Part shown: piece by piece, positions 46,402 through 58,300 of the stretch
How positions within the stretch are numbered: position 1 is the first letter of the stretch
How the letters are laid out: each line of letters begins with the position of its first letter
Assembly: GCA_963920765.1 (NCBI GenBank)
Contig: OY987249.1
Location: 12,462,817-12,526,816 of the forward strand
Source: Ulota crispa
Taxonomy: Eukaryota; Streptophyta; Bryopsida; Orthotrichales; Orthotrichaceae
Length of the DNA: 64,000 nt
Reading direction: 5' to 3'
Notes under the pieces: generated by a model
Told to the model about the DNA's origin: nothing
The model's input: the letters and a program-made list of their open reading frames with translations, nothing else
The model's database searches: none
Translations under genes and position numbers: made by a program

Positions 46402-47051
46402 TTAACCCCTCAAGGCCCAATGGGACCAAAATTGTCCTTCCTTGTTTGTAATTTGGGATGCCTAATTTTTCTTCATGATTAATTACAATGATCATTATTT
46501 TTTTAAAGTTCTTGTTGAAGTCTTGTTTTAGTATCAAAAGCCTGATTTTGAAAACAAGTAATTATGATTTTTCTATTTAAGATTTTGTGCAAGGGTATCT
46601 ATTGCAAATTCTTTACTTTCTAGTGTTGAAAGCTCTTGGAAATGAGCCTAAAGTACACTAGAACTTGGAGAAACAATCACATTACAAATTAGAAAAGTTG
46701 TAAAGTAGATTTGAAGAAGCCATAAATTAATTACGGTTACACATGTTGTACTCTACATACTCATATTTTTTTGGTATCCTCAATTCTAAGTTTGAGATGT
46801 AAAAAGAGGATTCAAAGACTTCAAATCACTTTCATATTTTGAACACCCTCTTGATCAAATGTTATAATCTTTCAATCCACAAGAGATATTGTTGTGTTTT
46901 CTCTTGCTATGTGATCTCTAACATATCTAGTTTGAATTTGTACAGTTACAATTTAAAAAATCTGATACAACTTATCAAAATGTTGACATTTTGTTCATCC
47001 AAGAATAGATTCTAAGATACTCGGGAAAGAGCATGGGCCTTGAGGGGTTAA
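46402..47051. mobile_element. TTAA-bounded piggyBac-like element, 650 bp, nested
   Basis: Left end TTAACCCCTCAAGGCCCAAT, right end in reverse complement TTAACCCCTCAAGGCCCATG: 18 identical bases. The termini match the hairpin element 38758-39527 exactly over this stretch, but the interiors differ. It splits a dispersed repeat (…CATTTCCAAAAAGACG and ATTCCTTTTATAATAATTTG…), which can be rejoined using the uninterrupted copies. Confidence 0.85.
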
Positions 47052-47422
47052 ATTCCTTTTATAATAATTTGAATGTTGAGATGAACATGTCCAAATTTTG
47101 TAAAATAGATGTTTTTTAATGAAATCAATTTTTTTTATTTGATTCATATACTATGACTAAATGTGTACCTTTGAACATGTCAATATGTTTACTTAGCCAA
47201 AAGCTTGTTAAAAAAAAGAGATATCAATTTTACAAATTTTGGTCATATTACACTTCACACTGAGTTCTTCATCAATCATATTTTGGTTTTTAGTGGGACT
47301 TTTTGTGACACAAATGATGTGCATATGGATATTTCCTACATATCCATGCAATCAAATCTCAAAAATTCATCACTTGTATTTTTTAATAAATTATCATACA
47401 AACTCATAAATCTCACGGTAAA

Positions 47423-47542
47423 CACTACAACAAAATGGGCATTTTATGACTCTAAATTATGACTATTGTGAGTCATTAATAACTATAAATGATTCACAAT
47501 AGCCATAACTCAGGCTCATAAAATGCCCATTTTGTTGTCGTG
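47423..47542. mobile_element. Miniature CACTA-like element, 120 bp
   Basis: Left end CACTACAACAAAATGGGCAT, right end in reverse complement CACGACAACAAAATGGGCAT, flanked by AAA on both sides (47420-47422 and 47543-47545). The whole unit folds as a hairpin (GGCATTTTATGA..., CTATTGTGAGTCATT against AATGATTCACAATAG). Confidence 0.85.
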
Positions 47543-47879
47543 AAATGATTCACCAAAAACCCAATTTTGATTTTATGGAATTGAAATTTAGTATGCTTAA
47601 TCAAGACTCTACAATAATTTAATATTAGTGATGCTAACAAAATAAAATGTCAATTTTGTTGTGACTATGCAAGTTGATTGAATGATGTAAAAGCAAAAAC
47701 TCATATAAACACTATATTAGGTAAATTGGGAAAAAGGGGGGTCCCAATTTGTACATCACCTTGATCTAGAATAGTCACCTAGAATCAGATTTGAAGGTAT
47801 TAGATTCTGTCTGAACCACTAAGATTTTTTCCCTCGCAAATTCCTCCTCTCAAGTGAAGGCACGTGTCCAAAATGTTGG

Positions 47880-48410
47880 TAGTGAATTTTTATGATTTGA
47901 TTACATGAATAGGTAGGGAACATCCATATGCACATCTATCCTTCTAACAAACATCTGTAAAAAAATTCAAAAGTTCTTCTATAGATATTTTAATGTTAAG
48001 GTGATAACAACCAAATTTGGTAAAATAAATGTCTTTATTTTACAATTGGCTTTTGGCAAAGTAAACATATCATCATGTTCAAAGGTATATAACTTAATCA
48101 TAATGCATTGGTCAAATAGCAAAATCTATTTACCATAAAGAAATATATATTTTACAAAATTTGGTCATATCATAAGTCATACTAAATCCTTTGAAGATCA
48201 AATTTTTGTTACTTAAGGGGATTCTTTTATCAAGGAAAATGTGCATATGGATGTTTCCTACAAATTCATGCAATTATAATCTCAAAAATTCATAACCAAT
48301 ACTCTTTAATCAATTTTCTTGTAAAACAATGATTTTAACACAAAACAATTTGCCAAAAATTGAATTTTGTTTTATTGGGGTTGAATTTTGATAGTTTTGA
48401 TTGGAATTGA
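47880..48410. repeat. Second copy of the foldback repeat, left end truncated
   Basis: CATCCATATGCACATCTATC (about 47920) is mirrored by AATGTGCATATGGATGTTTC (about 48237). It is a relative of 46150-47680 without nested insertions, so it shows the uninterrupted order. Confidence 0.65.
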
Positions 48411-49957
48411 AATATGATAACTTCAATTGGAATTGGGGATAAGAATTAAACATAAAAATCACAAAAAATAATGAAATGTCAATTGATGCCAATTTTATTC
48501 TATAACATGTCGAGTGGTAAAAGGGGGTGACAAACTTTGTTGGAGGGCATTGTATTGCCGCTCCTACAATGATCACAGACTTTGAATTGTTTTGGAATGA
48601 AATTTGGAAGAGGTGAGAGGCGGTCAAGTTCAATTTAAAACTTTTATGTTATTTTTGTAGCTTTTGGGGGGGGGGGAATGCTAGTAGATGAATTAAGGAG
48701 TGTTTTCATAAATTTTAGACTTCTATTTTTTGGGTATTGAGAGCTTGTGAGGTCTTTTTTTTTTCTAATTTTGAGAAGCATTTACAAGGGAAATTTTGAT
48801 GAATCACCATTACCCCTCTCTTGGATCACTTGAGATTCATCACCTTCTTCACCATTAAACATTAATGTCAACATTGCATTTAGAAAAATCCATAATGTCA
48901 CGTACACTTATAATCCTAGCTCACTCAAGCTTAATTCCAAAAAGAGAAAAGAAGAATCTTTGAATTCAAATTCTAAGAAGTTATTAAGAAGATGCTTTTA
49001 AAAATTACTAAATTACTACAGAGGTGTAAAAGCAGAATAAACAAACTGTGGAAGCAAGCTTCCAGTCCGTAAGCCCTGAGCCATGAGGGATGGACTGGAG
49101 CGAGCAAACCCGCATCCTAGCGCCCTCATATGCGACGTTGCACGGGCTCCGTAAGCCTCATGTGCGCGGGCCTATTGATTGTTGCGGAACTTGACTGACA
49201 CAAATCCCGTACCTTCACTTAACAAGCAACTGAGCAATAACTTCACAATCGACAACATCCCGACGCGTTTACCTCTCGAGCTCATGCCCCTGCGCTCTCT
49301 CTCGACAGGTTAAGTTATGGCACTCTTGCCTCGCAAGCTCAATTCCCCCGTTTCCACCTCCGTCTCACCTTTGATCCGCTTGTCGTCGCACCCAAAACGA
49401 CAGAGAAACGAGTGAGATTGAGTCACAGAGTAGGCAATGCACGCCCTCCATTGCATTGCATTGCACGTAGGGAGGAAGGTTTGGAAAAGCACGCACTGGA
49501 CTGCTGAAAAGAGCCTCTGAGGCGGCGTACATCGTCCGAGGTACAGCGGTTGAGTGACGATCATTGCGACCGTAGCGGAGATTTTAGGTCTGGAATTGCA
49601 TTTGTCCTTCTTTACCAGCTCTTTTTTCATATCAAATTTCTCGCGAATACTCTTGAGAATCGCAATTCTTTCGTAAGGAGAAAACAAAAAATAACCTCAT
49701 AGCTTAGATAGACGCTCAGTATTGTCCTCCCTCAATTGCAAGATCGTATGCACGGAAATGTGCGTAACAATGTTATAGCGAAGTGGATTATTAGATGCCG
49801 TGACATTGGTAGGATCGGTTGATTGATCCGAGATCTAAAGCATGGAATAGAGTCGCGGTTGTGTCAAAGGACCTGATTCGGTAGCCCTAGCTGCAGGTTT
49901 TGTTTTGAGGGATGTGTGAAGAGTAGGGTTTGAGTGAGAGTGCCGTAGCTTGGGAGG
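48411..49957 (+). promoter_or_regulatory. Upstream region of the BC10-like gene
   Basis: AT-rich to about 49000, then mixed and G+C-richer from 49050 to the start codon. TAGGGTTT at 49924-49931, 27 bp ahead of the ATG, is a telo-box-like element. A GGGGGGGGGG run lies near 48667. Frames at 49310-49687 on the minus strand are unsupported. Confidence 0.4.
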
Positions 49958-52551
49958 ATGCAAGGGGAGAGCAAGAGGCTGCTGAGCCGGGATTTAGAGG
50001 AGGGAGAACAACAACAACAGCAACAACAACCAACAGCAAGGCCAGGGGCAGGGAAAGCACAATCGCAGAAGCGAGAATGGCCATCGAAGCTGCGGAACGC
50101 CTTGTTCTTCTTCATCTTTCTGGGCACGGGCGTGCTCGTCGGCTTGGTAGCCTCCTCGCTCCTGCCTCTCGGCGCGGACATGTCGTCGTATTTCAAGGGT
50201 TTCGCTCCCTCGTCCCCGCTGGTGTTCGACTCCGCATTTCCCGTGCAGCACGGGATGCAGGACGAGGAGCTTCTGTGGCGAGCTTCCATGGTGCCTCGTC
50301 GTCCTGCGCAGCCGTTCGAGGGGACGACGAAGAAGATCGCCTTCATGTTCCTCACTGCCGGTCCTTTGCCCTTGGCGTCCGTCTGGGAAGCTTTTTTTCA
50401 TGGCCAGCAGGGGCTTTATTCCATTTATGTGCATTCTCACCCTAATCATCAGCCCGAATTCTCCAGCAGCTCGGTGTTCTATGGACGGCACATCCCTAGC
50501 CAGGTCAGTTATGGTTCTTCTGCTATTCAAGTATTTTTTTTTACTCTCTTAACTGTTGTGTTTTGTTGCTGGTCCACATCTGCTTAGTTTTTGACTCTGC
50601 AAGTGTCAAATCAAAATGGAAGATTTGTAGCTGCTATTCAGTGTTAAGAATTATGTGATCGTAGTCGTCAAAATCTATAGATTAGCGATGAGGTGAGTAA
50701 AGTCGGAGTTGTGGCTTCAGGCTAATCCTGCAAGTGGTGGATGTAGAGCCATTAGGTTTATTGAAGCTGAGTATGTTGTATCCTACATACCATATGGAGC
50801 AGGAGTCGTATAGAAGACTTACAGTGCTTACTCAGCTTTTTCTAGGGTATGGAATGTGACGAAGCCTTCTGTCGAGTAATAGAGAAGCCCAGTGTATGTA
50901 CAAAACCAAAGATCAATGAAACCAACCCCTGGGAACTCCCTTTTGTAAATTTTTGATTAGATTCTAAGCAGGACAATGTACACGACCTTATATTACTCCA
51001 TATCATAAAGTTTGTGATTTCCAAGGGTCTTCAACAAAATGTACGCCGAAGTTGGAAGGAACGAGGGGGTGTTCAAAGCATTGGGCTCTGAGGAAGAAAC
51101 CCTAAAGTATACAAAGTAGCCATACCCTCAGCATAGAGATATGCGTAGTTTAGAGGACCCGCCGTGCAGATTTGATGTTTTATAGGGTTCGCATGTTCCA
51201 TTGAATTTTGTGTTTTTTTTCCTGCAATGTTTCAGCCACCATCTCTTTGGCTTATTGATGCATTTTTCTTTCCAAATTACGCAGCCAGTGGTGTGGGGAG
51301 AGGTCTCGATTGTGGACGCAGAGCGTCGTCTGCTCGCCAACGCACTGCTGGACCTCTCCAACGAGCGGTTCATGCTATTGTCGGAGAGCTGTGTGCCGCT
51401 CTTCAACTTCACCTTCTTCTACGATTACATTACAAAATCTCACAAGAGTTTCATTTCCGCTTACGATGACCCTTCCCCCTATGGCCGTGGCAGGTACCCC
51501 CAATTTGAGCACTATCCTAAATTTTCAACTTTATCAATCATTTTTTCATGAATACCCTTTGATCATTCCTTGCAGTCTTCAGTTCTCTATCATCACAGAT
51601 CAAGATTTCCATTGATAACCTTTGCTCCTTCCTTGCACTCTTCAGTTCTCTATTAGTAGAATACTCGGTTCTTCTGTTGACATTCTTTAGTCGTTTCTTG
51701 CCCTTTCGACTTCTCTGTTAGAAACCCAGCTATTCTTCGGTATGCTTGGGATGTTTTCCTTTGTACAATGCCCTTCAACGTGTTCTCGAGTTCTTTGAAA
51801 CCCAGCTCGACAACAACCGCTAGTGAAGAATAGCAATTGAACACTTCAAAATCAATAGAATCCTACAAGGCCGTATGCTAGCAATCTCATGCCCCATATC
51901 TCAATCCGCATATCTATTAATGAAAATAATACCAACATGGCTATAGGATTTGTTATTGTTTGACAAAGTTAGAAATAATGGCTAGTTGAGTTTCAAAAGG
52001 ACTCGAAGATTTTGTTGGAGGGCACTGTACTGCTGTGTGAAATAGAGACAAATGTGATACGAGTCATAGCGTGTAGCGGTGGGGCTGAAGCGGTGGGGAT
52101 GGATGGATGGATGGACGGGGGGATTGGCAGGTACAATCCGGGCATGATGCCGGAGGTAAGCATCGACCAGTTCCGCAAGGGGGGGCAGTGGTTTGAGCTG
52201 CGAAGGGAGCTGGCGGTGGAGGTGGTGGCGGACGTGAAGTACTACCCCAAGTTCCGGGACTTTTGCAGGCCGCACTGCTATATCGATGAGCATTACATGC
52301 AGACCATGCTGTTCATCACCAACGGGGACAAGCTGGCGGGCCGCGCCCTCACGTACACGGACTGGTCGCGCGGGGGCTCCCACCCGGCCACCTTTGTGCA
52401 CAAAGACATCACCGATGAGTTCCTGGACCGCTTGCGCAATGACCGCGGGTGCCTCTACAACGACCTGCCCGGGCACGCCTGCTGGTTAATCGCTAGAAAG
52501 TTCTCTCAGAGCACCTTGCAACCCCTCTTGCAGCATTCTTTATATAATTAG
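49958..52551 (+). CDS. BC10-like DUF266 glycosyltransferase (GT14-related), 3 exons
   Basis: Exons 49958-50503, 51285-51493 and 52131-52551 (GT-AG) give 391 residues. It is a Golgi type II membrane protein of the Core-2/I-branching superfamily; rice BC10 in this group affects cell-wall polysaccharides and arabinogalactan proteins, and the donor sugar here is unknown. Seen: a cytosolic tail with nine glutamines (residues 18-26, a CAA/CAG microsatellite), one membrane span (about 47-70), [15 protein letters not shown] (start of the catalytic domain, about 126), [37 protein letters not shown] (spanning the exon 2/3 junction), [31 protein letters not shown] and the C-terminal [16 protein letters not shown]. 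These are the family's full block order and the length is typical. Exon 3 is very G+C-rich compared with its intron. Confidence 0.93.
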
Positions 52552-53373
52552 CCTTTTCTATTCAAAGGAGTCCACAAATTTTGCCCCTTTTTTTTTCATT
52601 TTTTGGCATGTTTTTTTCCAAAAGAGTCTTATGTTCTCATCTCTCTAGTCTTAGTTCTGTGGGAAGGCATTGCCTGATTTTGTTCTGGAAGTCAGATTTT
52701 TTTGGTTGCGCTTTTGTTCTAGTGATGCTGATTGGTGGGGTTGTGGAAGGTGACACAAGCTTCGTACTGTTCTTTGGTTCGTATTTTTAGGTATAAAACC
52801 TGAAAGCGTTGAAATTGAAAGGTATGTTCATACGTGGTGTTAGTTGTGGAGGTAGTGAGGGTGTTGCCAATGGATTTTGGCACACCTTTCACTTTGCTAT
52901 CGCTACTTCTAACACCATGTGCAAAGTTAGCTTAAGCATATGAGTATAGTTTTTGTTCTTAAATATTGAATGGGACTGGTTTTGGTTGGAGCTTGAAATT
53001 ATTAGTTTTATTTATGGACAAGTATTTGGACAACTTTTTATGTTCATGTGGGTTACAAAATGTATACACCATGATGTTTGGAAATTCCCATCGAATGACA
53101 TTAATTCCATTCAACCAAATGGGGGATATCAATGCATCGTTCGTGATTGTTTGGGCATTGGATGGGTCAACATTGATTGTTTACATTACTACTTGTAGGT
53201 ATATCCAAAATCAGCTTTAGAATACTTCCTACACCTGTTGTATGTTGTTAGCAAGGATCTGTATTACCTTCCTTTTGGATGAGGATCACAATTAGGTCCA
53301 GATGCTTTAGATCTTTGCTTCTTGATCAAGACTAGATTGTGTAGGTTACATCAAAATGCAAGACTTGCATTTC
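52552..53373. other. 3' flank of the BC10-like gene
   Basis: T-rich sequence just after the stop is the likely 3' UTR. No further gene or element is recognised. Confidence 0.45.
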
Positions 53374-53376
53374 TAA

Positions 53377-53642
53377 GGGGCGATTCACACTAGGTCTAAA
53401 GTCCCACATCCCAATTGCAACCATGGCAGCACCTTTTGAAAGTTTTGGCAACAAAGAAGGTGAGACTTCACTCAAGGTTTGGATCAATCATTTTGTTACA
53501 CCCAAGTCCCACCAATATTTGCATAAAATATTCATGGCTTTATAGAATACTTCTTTTTACCCTCAATAACCTAACAAAGCTGGATTTCACATTGAGGTGG
53601 GACTTGTACATATGGGACGTAGGATGTAATGTGAACCGCCCC
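53377..53642. mobile_element. PIF/Harbinger-like MITE with TAA duplication
   Basis: Left end GGGGCGATTCACACTAGGTC, right end in reverse complement GGGGCGGTTCACATTACATC. TAA flanks both sides (53374-53376 and 53643-53645). 266 bp, no frame. Confidence 0.7.
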
Positions 53643-53645
53643 TAA

Positions 53646-55366
53646 TATTTACTTTATGCACAAAAAATTACAATTAGCAAGTTGATGACATTACCAAACC
53701 AACGTGACTACCTTTGAAACCATTCAATTCACTACAAAACGTAAACAATAGATTTAGTAGGTACACAAGTGCATAACATTGTAATTCATAACAATATAAT
53801 TTTTAATTTACAACTGTCGCAGCACTGAATGAGAAAGCTTCTCAAAATTGAATGGAATTCTTAAAGGTGATATGTTTATGACAATACACTTGAGGACTCT
53901 AAAATAAGATAAAAATTGACTCAACTCTTTTTGTGTAAGTCAAGTGCGACTGAAACTTGTTCCTGAATTTCAATCAGTCCTAACTTAAAATATGCTAAAG
54001 GTCATTTCTGTAGACCTCAAAGTTTCATGAGAATTCAGTGAAAATCTCGTGAAAATATGGAAAAAGAAGAAAGGAGAGCTAAGATTATCAAGCAGCTCCT
54101 TGGCACTTGTGGGAAGCACTTGGGACTTGGGAGCCTTGAATCTAGTGAGAATGATAAATGGGTGCCACTCTGGAAAGCGTTTTCCATTGTTCAAGATGTT
54201 TCTTCTCTAGAGCCACCCTTGTAGTTTGGTATCATTTTGGTATTGACTCTTTTTCATCACCTGCATTTTCAAAAAAGTAATTAGATTTTTGAATGGGATC
54301 CACGTGGCAAAAGAATAGTAAAACAAATAAAAATAAAAACACAATGGGATTAAAATTGGCCCAACTTACGTACCATACTTAAATAATTATGAAAGCAAAT
54401 CTAAGTAGTTCACGGTCATGGCAATCACTAAATATTCCAACGATGTGCACATCCTCTCGAATGGTCCAAAATTAGTTCAATAGGAAATAACAACATATTT
54501 TATTTGCATGCATGCTAAGTAACGTAAACCACCACAAGGAAATCTTCTAGAAGGATTATTTTGTAGATTAAGATTGTAAAGCATGACGTACGACATAATT
54601 AGGAGTTGTGGATTCTTCATCCACAAATTCATCCACTCCTTGCGGTGGTTTATATTGAACAAAACCTTGTTCTTCAAGCAACTTCTTAAGCATAACAGTA
54701 CAAAAGACAAGCTTCTTTGTCGGGCTTAACCCTCCATGTCAGCCTATATTTTCCCATGACGCCTCTCTATGTCCAACATTACCCTATACAAAACACATAC
54801 ATACCATACATGCTATATTCACATCTTAAGTTATACATGCTATGCATGTTACGCTTGCAATGGTGTGCATGACATCACTATTAGAAAATGGAACCCAATC
54901 AACAAAATAGTGTTGATTCAGATTTCTTGATTTGAACAATTTGAATAGAAATGTGTTATAATTAAGACGTGTTTGTGTTGCTTAGAACCATTTGGTTCAA
55001 GCCTTGTTTTCTACCAATGCATGTCTACAAATCATTCATGTTGTACAAATCTCTATTATAAAACATCAAGTGTTTGTTTGTCTCAAGAGTTTCAAAATTT
55101 TCTATTAACACCAGAAATTAGAAATTCTCTACAGAAGAAAAAAGGGAGGAAAGCGAGGGAAATAAAGGTTTGAACTTCTTTGTTAAAGAGAGGGGAGGGA
55201 GAGAAAATGAAAGGAAAAGGGACATTGAAAAAGGAAAGCACAAAGAGGAACACGTAGGAAAAAAAAGCAACACAAGAGAGAGAAAAAAAACATAATTGTT
55301 TCAAAAAAAGGGGCTGAAAATCCTTCCTATTTTGGTCAACATTGACAAAACTAAGGTTGGTGAGAC
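53646..55366. other. Intergenic between the BC10-like and membrane protein genes
   Basis: AT-rich with no supported gene. At 54876-54945 there is a solo CACTA left end: CACTATTAGAAAATGG followed by CAACAAAATAGTGTTGATT, resembling the left end of 40798-44183, but no matching right end was found. 55130-55320 is a purine-rich tract (GAAAAA/GAGAGA), possibly the 3' UTR of the minus-strand gene. Confidence 0.45.
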
Positions 55367-58300
55367 TTACTTGGGCATGACGGTGTAGGCGGGGGGCCGG
55401 GCAGTGAAGGAGGAGTCCTGGGGAGTAATGCTGGTGACGTGGCGTTGTTGGGTGTTGCGTCGGTTGGCGAGGCACCAGAAAAGCAGGAGCATCACCAGCA
55501 AGGACGACACCACGGCAAAGCAGATCCAGATGCGGTTGATGGCCACCTTGGCCGGGCCGCACCGCTCCCGCACCATGGTCTCTATGGGGTTCGTTATGAG
55601 GGAACAGTTGGTCAGCTCCTCCATCTTTGGGAACGCGTCCAACGTGCTCTGCGAAGCTACACAAACATCCATACATACAGACATTCATCCACATATTCAT
55701 CCACATTCATCCACACATTCATCCATACATGAAATTCATGACATTCATGATTCATCATGCCTTCTTTGCCATCCATCAACCAAGCTATGTCCCCTTTAGC
55801 AACTCAACACTAACAACAAAACATTCCAAGTTTGGTAACACTAAGCTTTAGAATCGTTATAATTTCTAAGAAAAATTAGTTTCTTATACTAATTAGTATG
55901 CATTAGTATGTATTGTCCGCACTTTGTGTCATCTCTCTTAATTTCTGATAACTTTTCACCCTCCCTTTTCCTCTCCCTCCTCCCCCTTTAATACAGTGGT
56001 GCTTGGTTAACATCAACCTTTGTAAGAGCAAGGTTTGGATAAGATCACAGCCCCACTCCCCTTTTGCCCAAAACATGTATTATGAGTTTGGTTAAGGTCA
56101 AGTGCTTGTATATGGTCAACAGTTTCTTTTCATCAATGCCCATTTTGACTCCTTAGTTAGAAAGACGTTTGGTTAGCGTACCAAAAACATCGGTGGGAAA
56201 GCACCTCCAAAGTTGCAACCACAAAGGGAGTGTTTGTTTATGATCAATGCTTGGATAAAGTCAACACTTTTTCCTAGCCCAAAATGTTGACCTTATCCAA
56301 GCACCACTGTATTCAAGTTTCCACTGACTCAACAAACACCCGGTGCTTGACACCTGATGTTTTATAATAAAGAATTTTGAGTTCTTGGTGTTAATACAGA
56401 AAATTTTGAATTTCTTGTGATAGACAGACACCCCCGCTGCATTATAATAAAGGTTGAAACTAAAGAAAAGCAAACCCTCAAAAGTTGGAATAAACTTGAA
56501 TGATTTTTTTTTTTAATAAATTCTCTCCAATGTTTTTGTATCACATACATACAATCCAAAAGAATCCAAACTAGCTCCCGTTCAAGGTTTAACAATTTGG
56601 TTCGAACAACGTGTTGAATCCTTAAACCTCTTGTTGAACAAAACATGGGGTGAAAAAAGCGGGGTTTTGAAAGAGCTCACCACTACTAATTGCAACCACT
56701 CCTTCATAAGTAGATTGGTTGACGTAGTAAGGGTAAGTCTCCAAGCAAACGGTGATAGTGTCGTTGCACACAAATGGTTCCAAAAGCTGCATATGTTTAA
56801 CAAGTTGATTGTGAGTTCAAATCAAGAATAAAGCTAAAACATAGAAATGTGGATTATAATAATTAGGTTTCAAACTACATTCCTATTGTTGAAAAAACAT
56901 ATATGATATAACCGTATAAAAAGTTTGGAGCACAATTTGTTACTTTTGATAAAACTTTCTAATTTTTTCAAACAGGAAAGTAACTACTTTTATGTCTCAA
57001 TAATTATAACAAACAAATAGAGTTATGTGCTTACATTAGAGAGTTCACCAATGGGCAGTGTATCATTTGCACAAATGCCCGTGTAAGTATAGTTGGGAGG
57101 TGAACCAATTGGGTCACACACTCCTGTCAATGACGTGGATCCATTGGCGTAGTATAGCAATTCGTCAGTCGCCTGCATAGCAACAATATCCCACATTTGT
57201 ATTCATTTATGACTATAATATCTCAAACTATTGACTCAATTAACCTTTGAGAGCCAAACGACTCAAGAAGGTTATGAGACTTGATGTTAAGTTGCACCCT
57301 TCAATCAAAAATATCAACAAAAGAGAGGTGGCTTTCTAACTCGTCCATGGACTTATGTTGAACCCCATATTGTGAACTCAACTCTTCTTTGGCTCTTCCT
57401 CTTAACCAGTTTTTTTTTATCACAGTTGGATTGACTCATCAACTTAGCATTGGGTTGACTACTCGACTTAACATTGTGTCGTTTTCATCTTTTTAATAGC
57501 TTCTAATACGTTTACACCCAAGTCCACTTCTGTGGCAATGCAAATATCTACTTCAGAGAAAAAGAAAAAATTGATCTAATTACAATGAAGAGTTTAAAAC
57601 ACTAGAAAAGTAGGTAGGAGATTTTTTGTTTGATACCGTAGCAATGACGCTTTTCATGGCCACCCGCACTTGCAAGTATTCTGAAGAAGAAGTAGCCAAG
57701 TCCGCGCACGGAATTAGGTCATCAAGAGTTGTGTTTTGAGGGTCTTGAAGGTACTGCTTGAAAGCTAAGCAACTGTCATCTGCCACACTGACATCCAACA
57801 ATGAAAATAACTTCTTTTTTAGTCCATCTTGAAGCAAATCTCCCAAAAAAAATTCATAAAATAATCATAGAAACAAACAAGAAGCAATGCTGCAAAAAAA
57901 ACATAAGAAAAATTAACAGCAATAACGATAATCCTTCCAAGGGTGAGGAACTTACTAGTGAACCGAGAAGAAGAACCCAAACATGACCCATGTCAAGGCG
58001 GTGAAAATCCACGTCACAAAAATAATGCTGTAGCCAGTACAACAAACAGTCTTCTTTCAGAAGTGGATTGATTTAGGTACCCCATAATTTTCAACTTTAA
58101 AACTCCTCCATGATTGAAAATGGACTTTTAAAAAACTTGAGAACGTTATGGAACAAAATGTTACTGTTAATTGTACTCTTGAATAAAAAATGAGTTTTTT
58201 TCTTCAATAACAAGTTTGTTTTTTTCTTTCTTCAAATGACTCACATTCAAGAATATCGTTTACAAATTTGTTACCTCATATTTCCAACATAATTATAGAG

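Larger units (their letters stand above)
46150..47680. mobile_element. Large foldback repeat with two nested insertions
   Basis: The left arm (CCCAATCAAGCATACCAAAG..., CATATGCACATCTTTTC) is mirrored by the right arm (GATGTGCATATGGATATTTC..., TTTAGTATGCTTAATCAAG). A TTAA element (46402-47051) splits the left arm and a 120-bp CACTA-like MITE (47423-47542) the right arm. Relatives of the arms are at 14140-14460, 20780-21180 and 47880-48410. Exact ends are uncertain. Confidence 0.6.

Noticed and set aside
49864-50530. Minus-strand frames of 163-178 codons over BC10 exon 1
   Set aside because: They are antisense shadows of a G+C-rich exon, with no family motifs.
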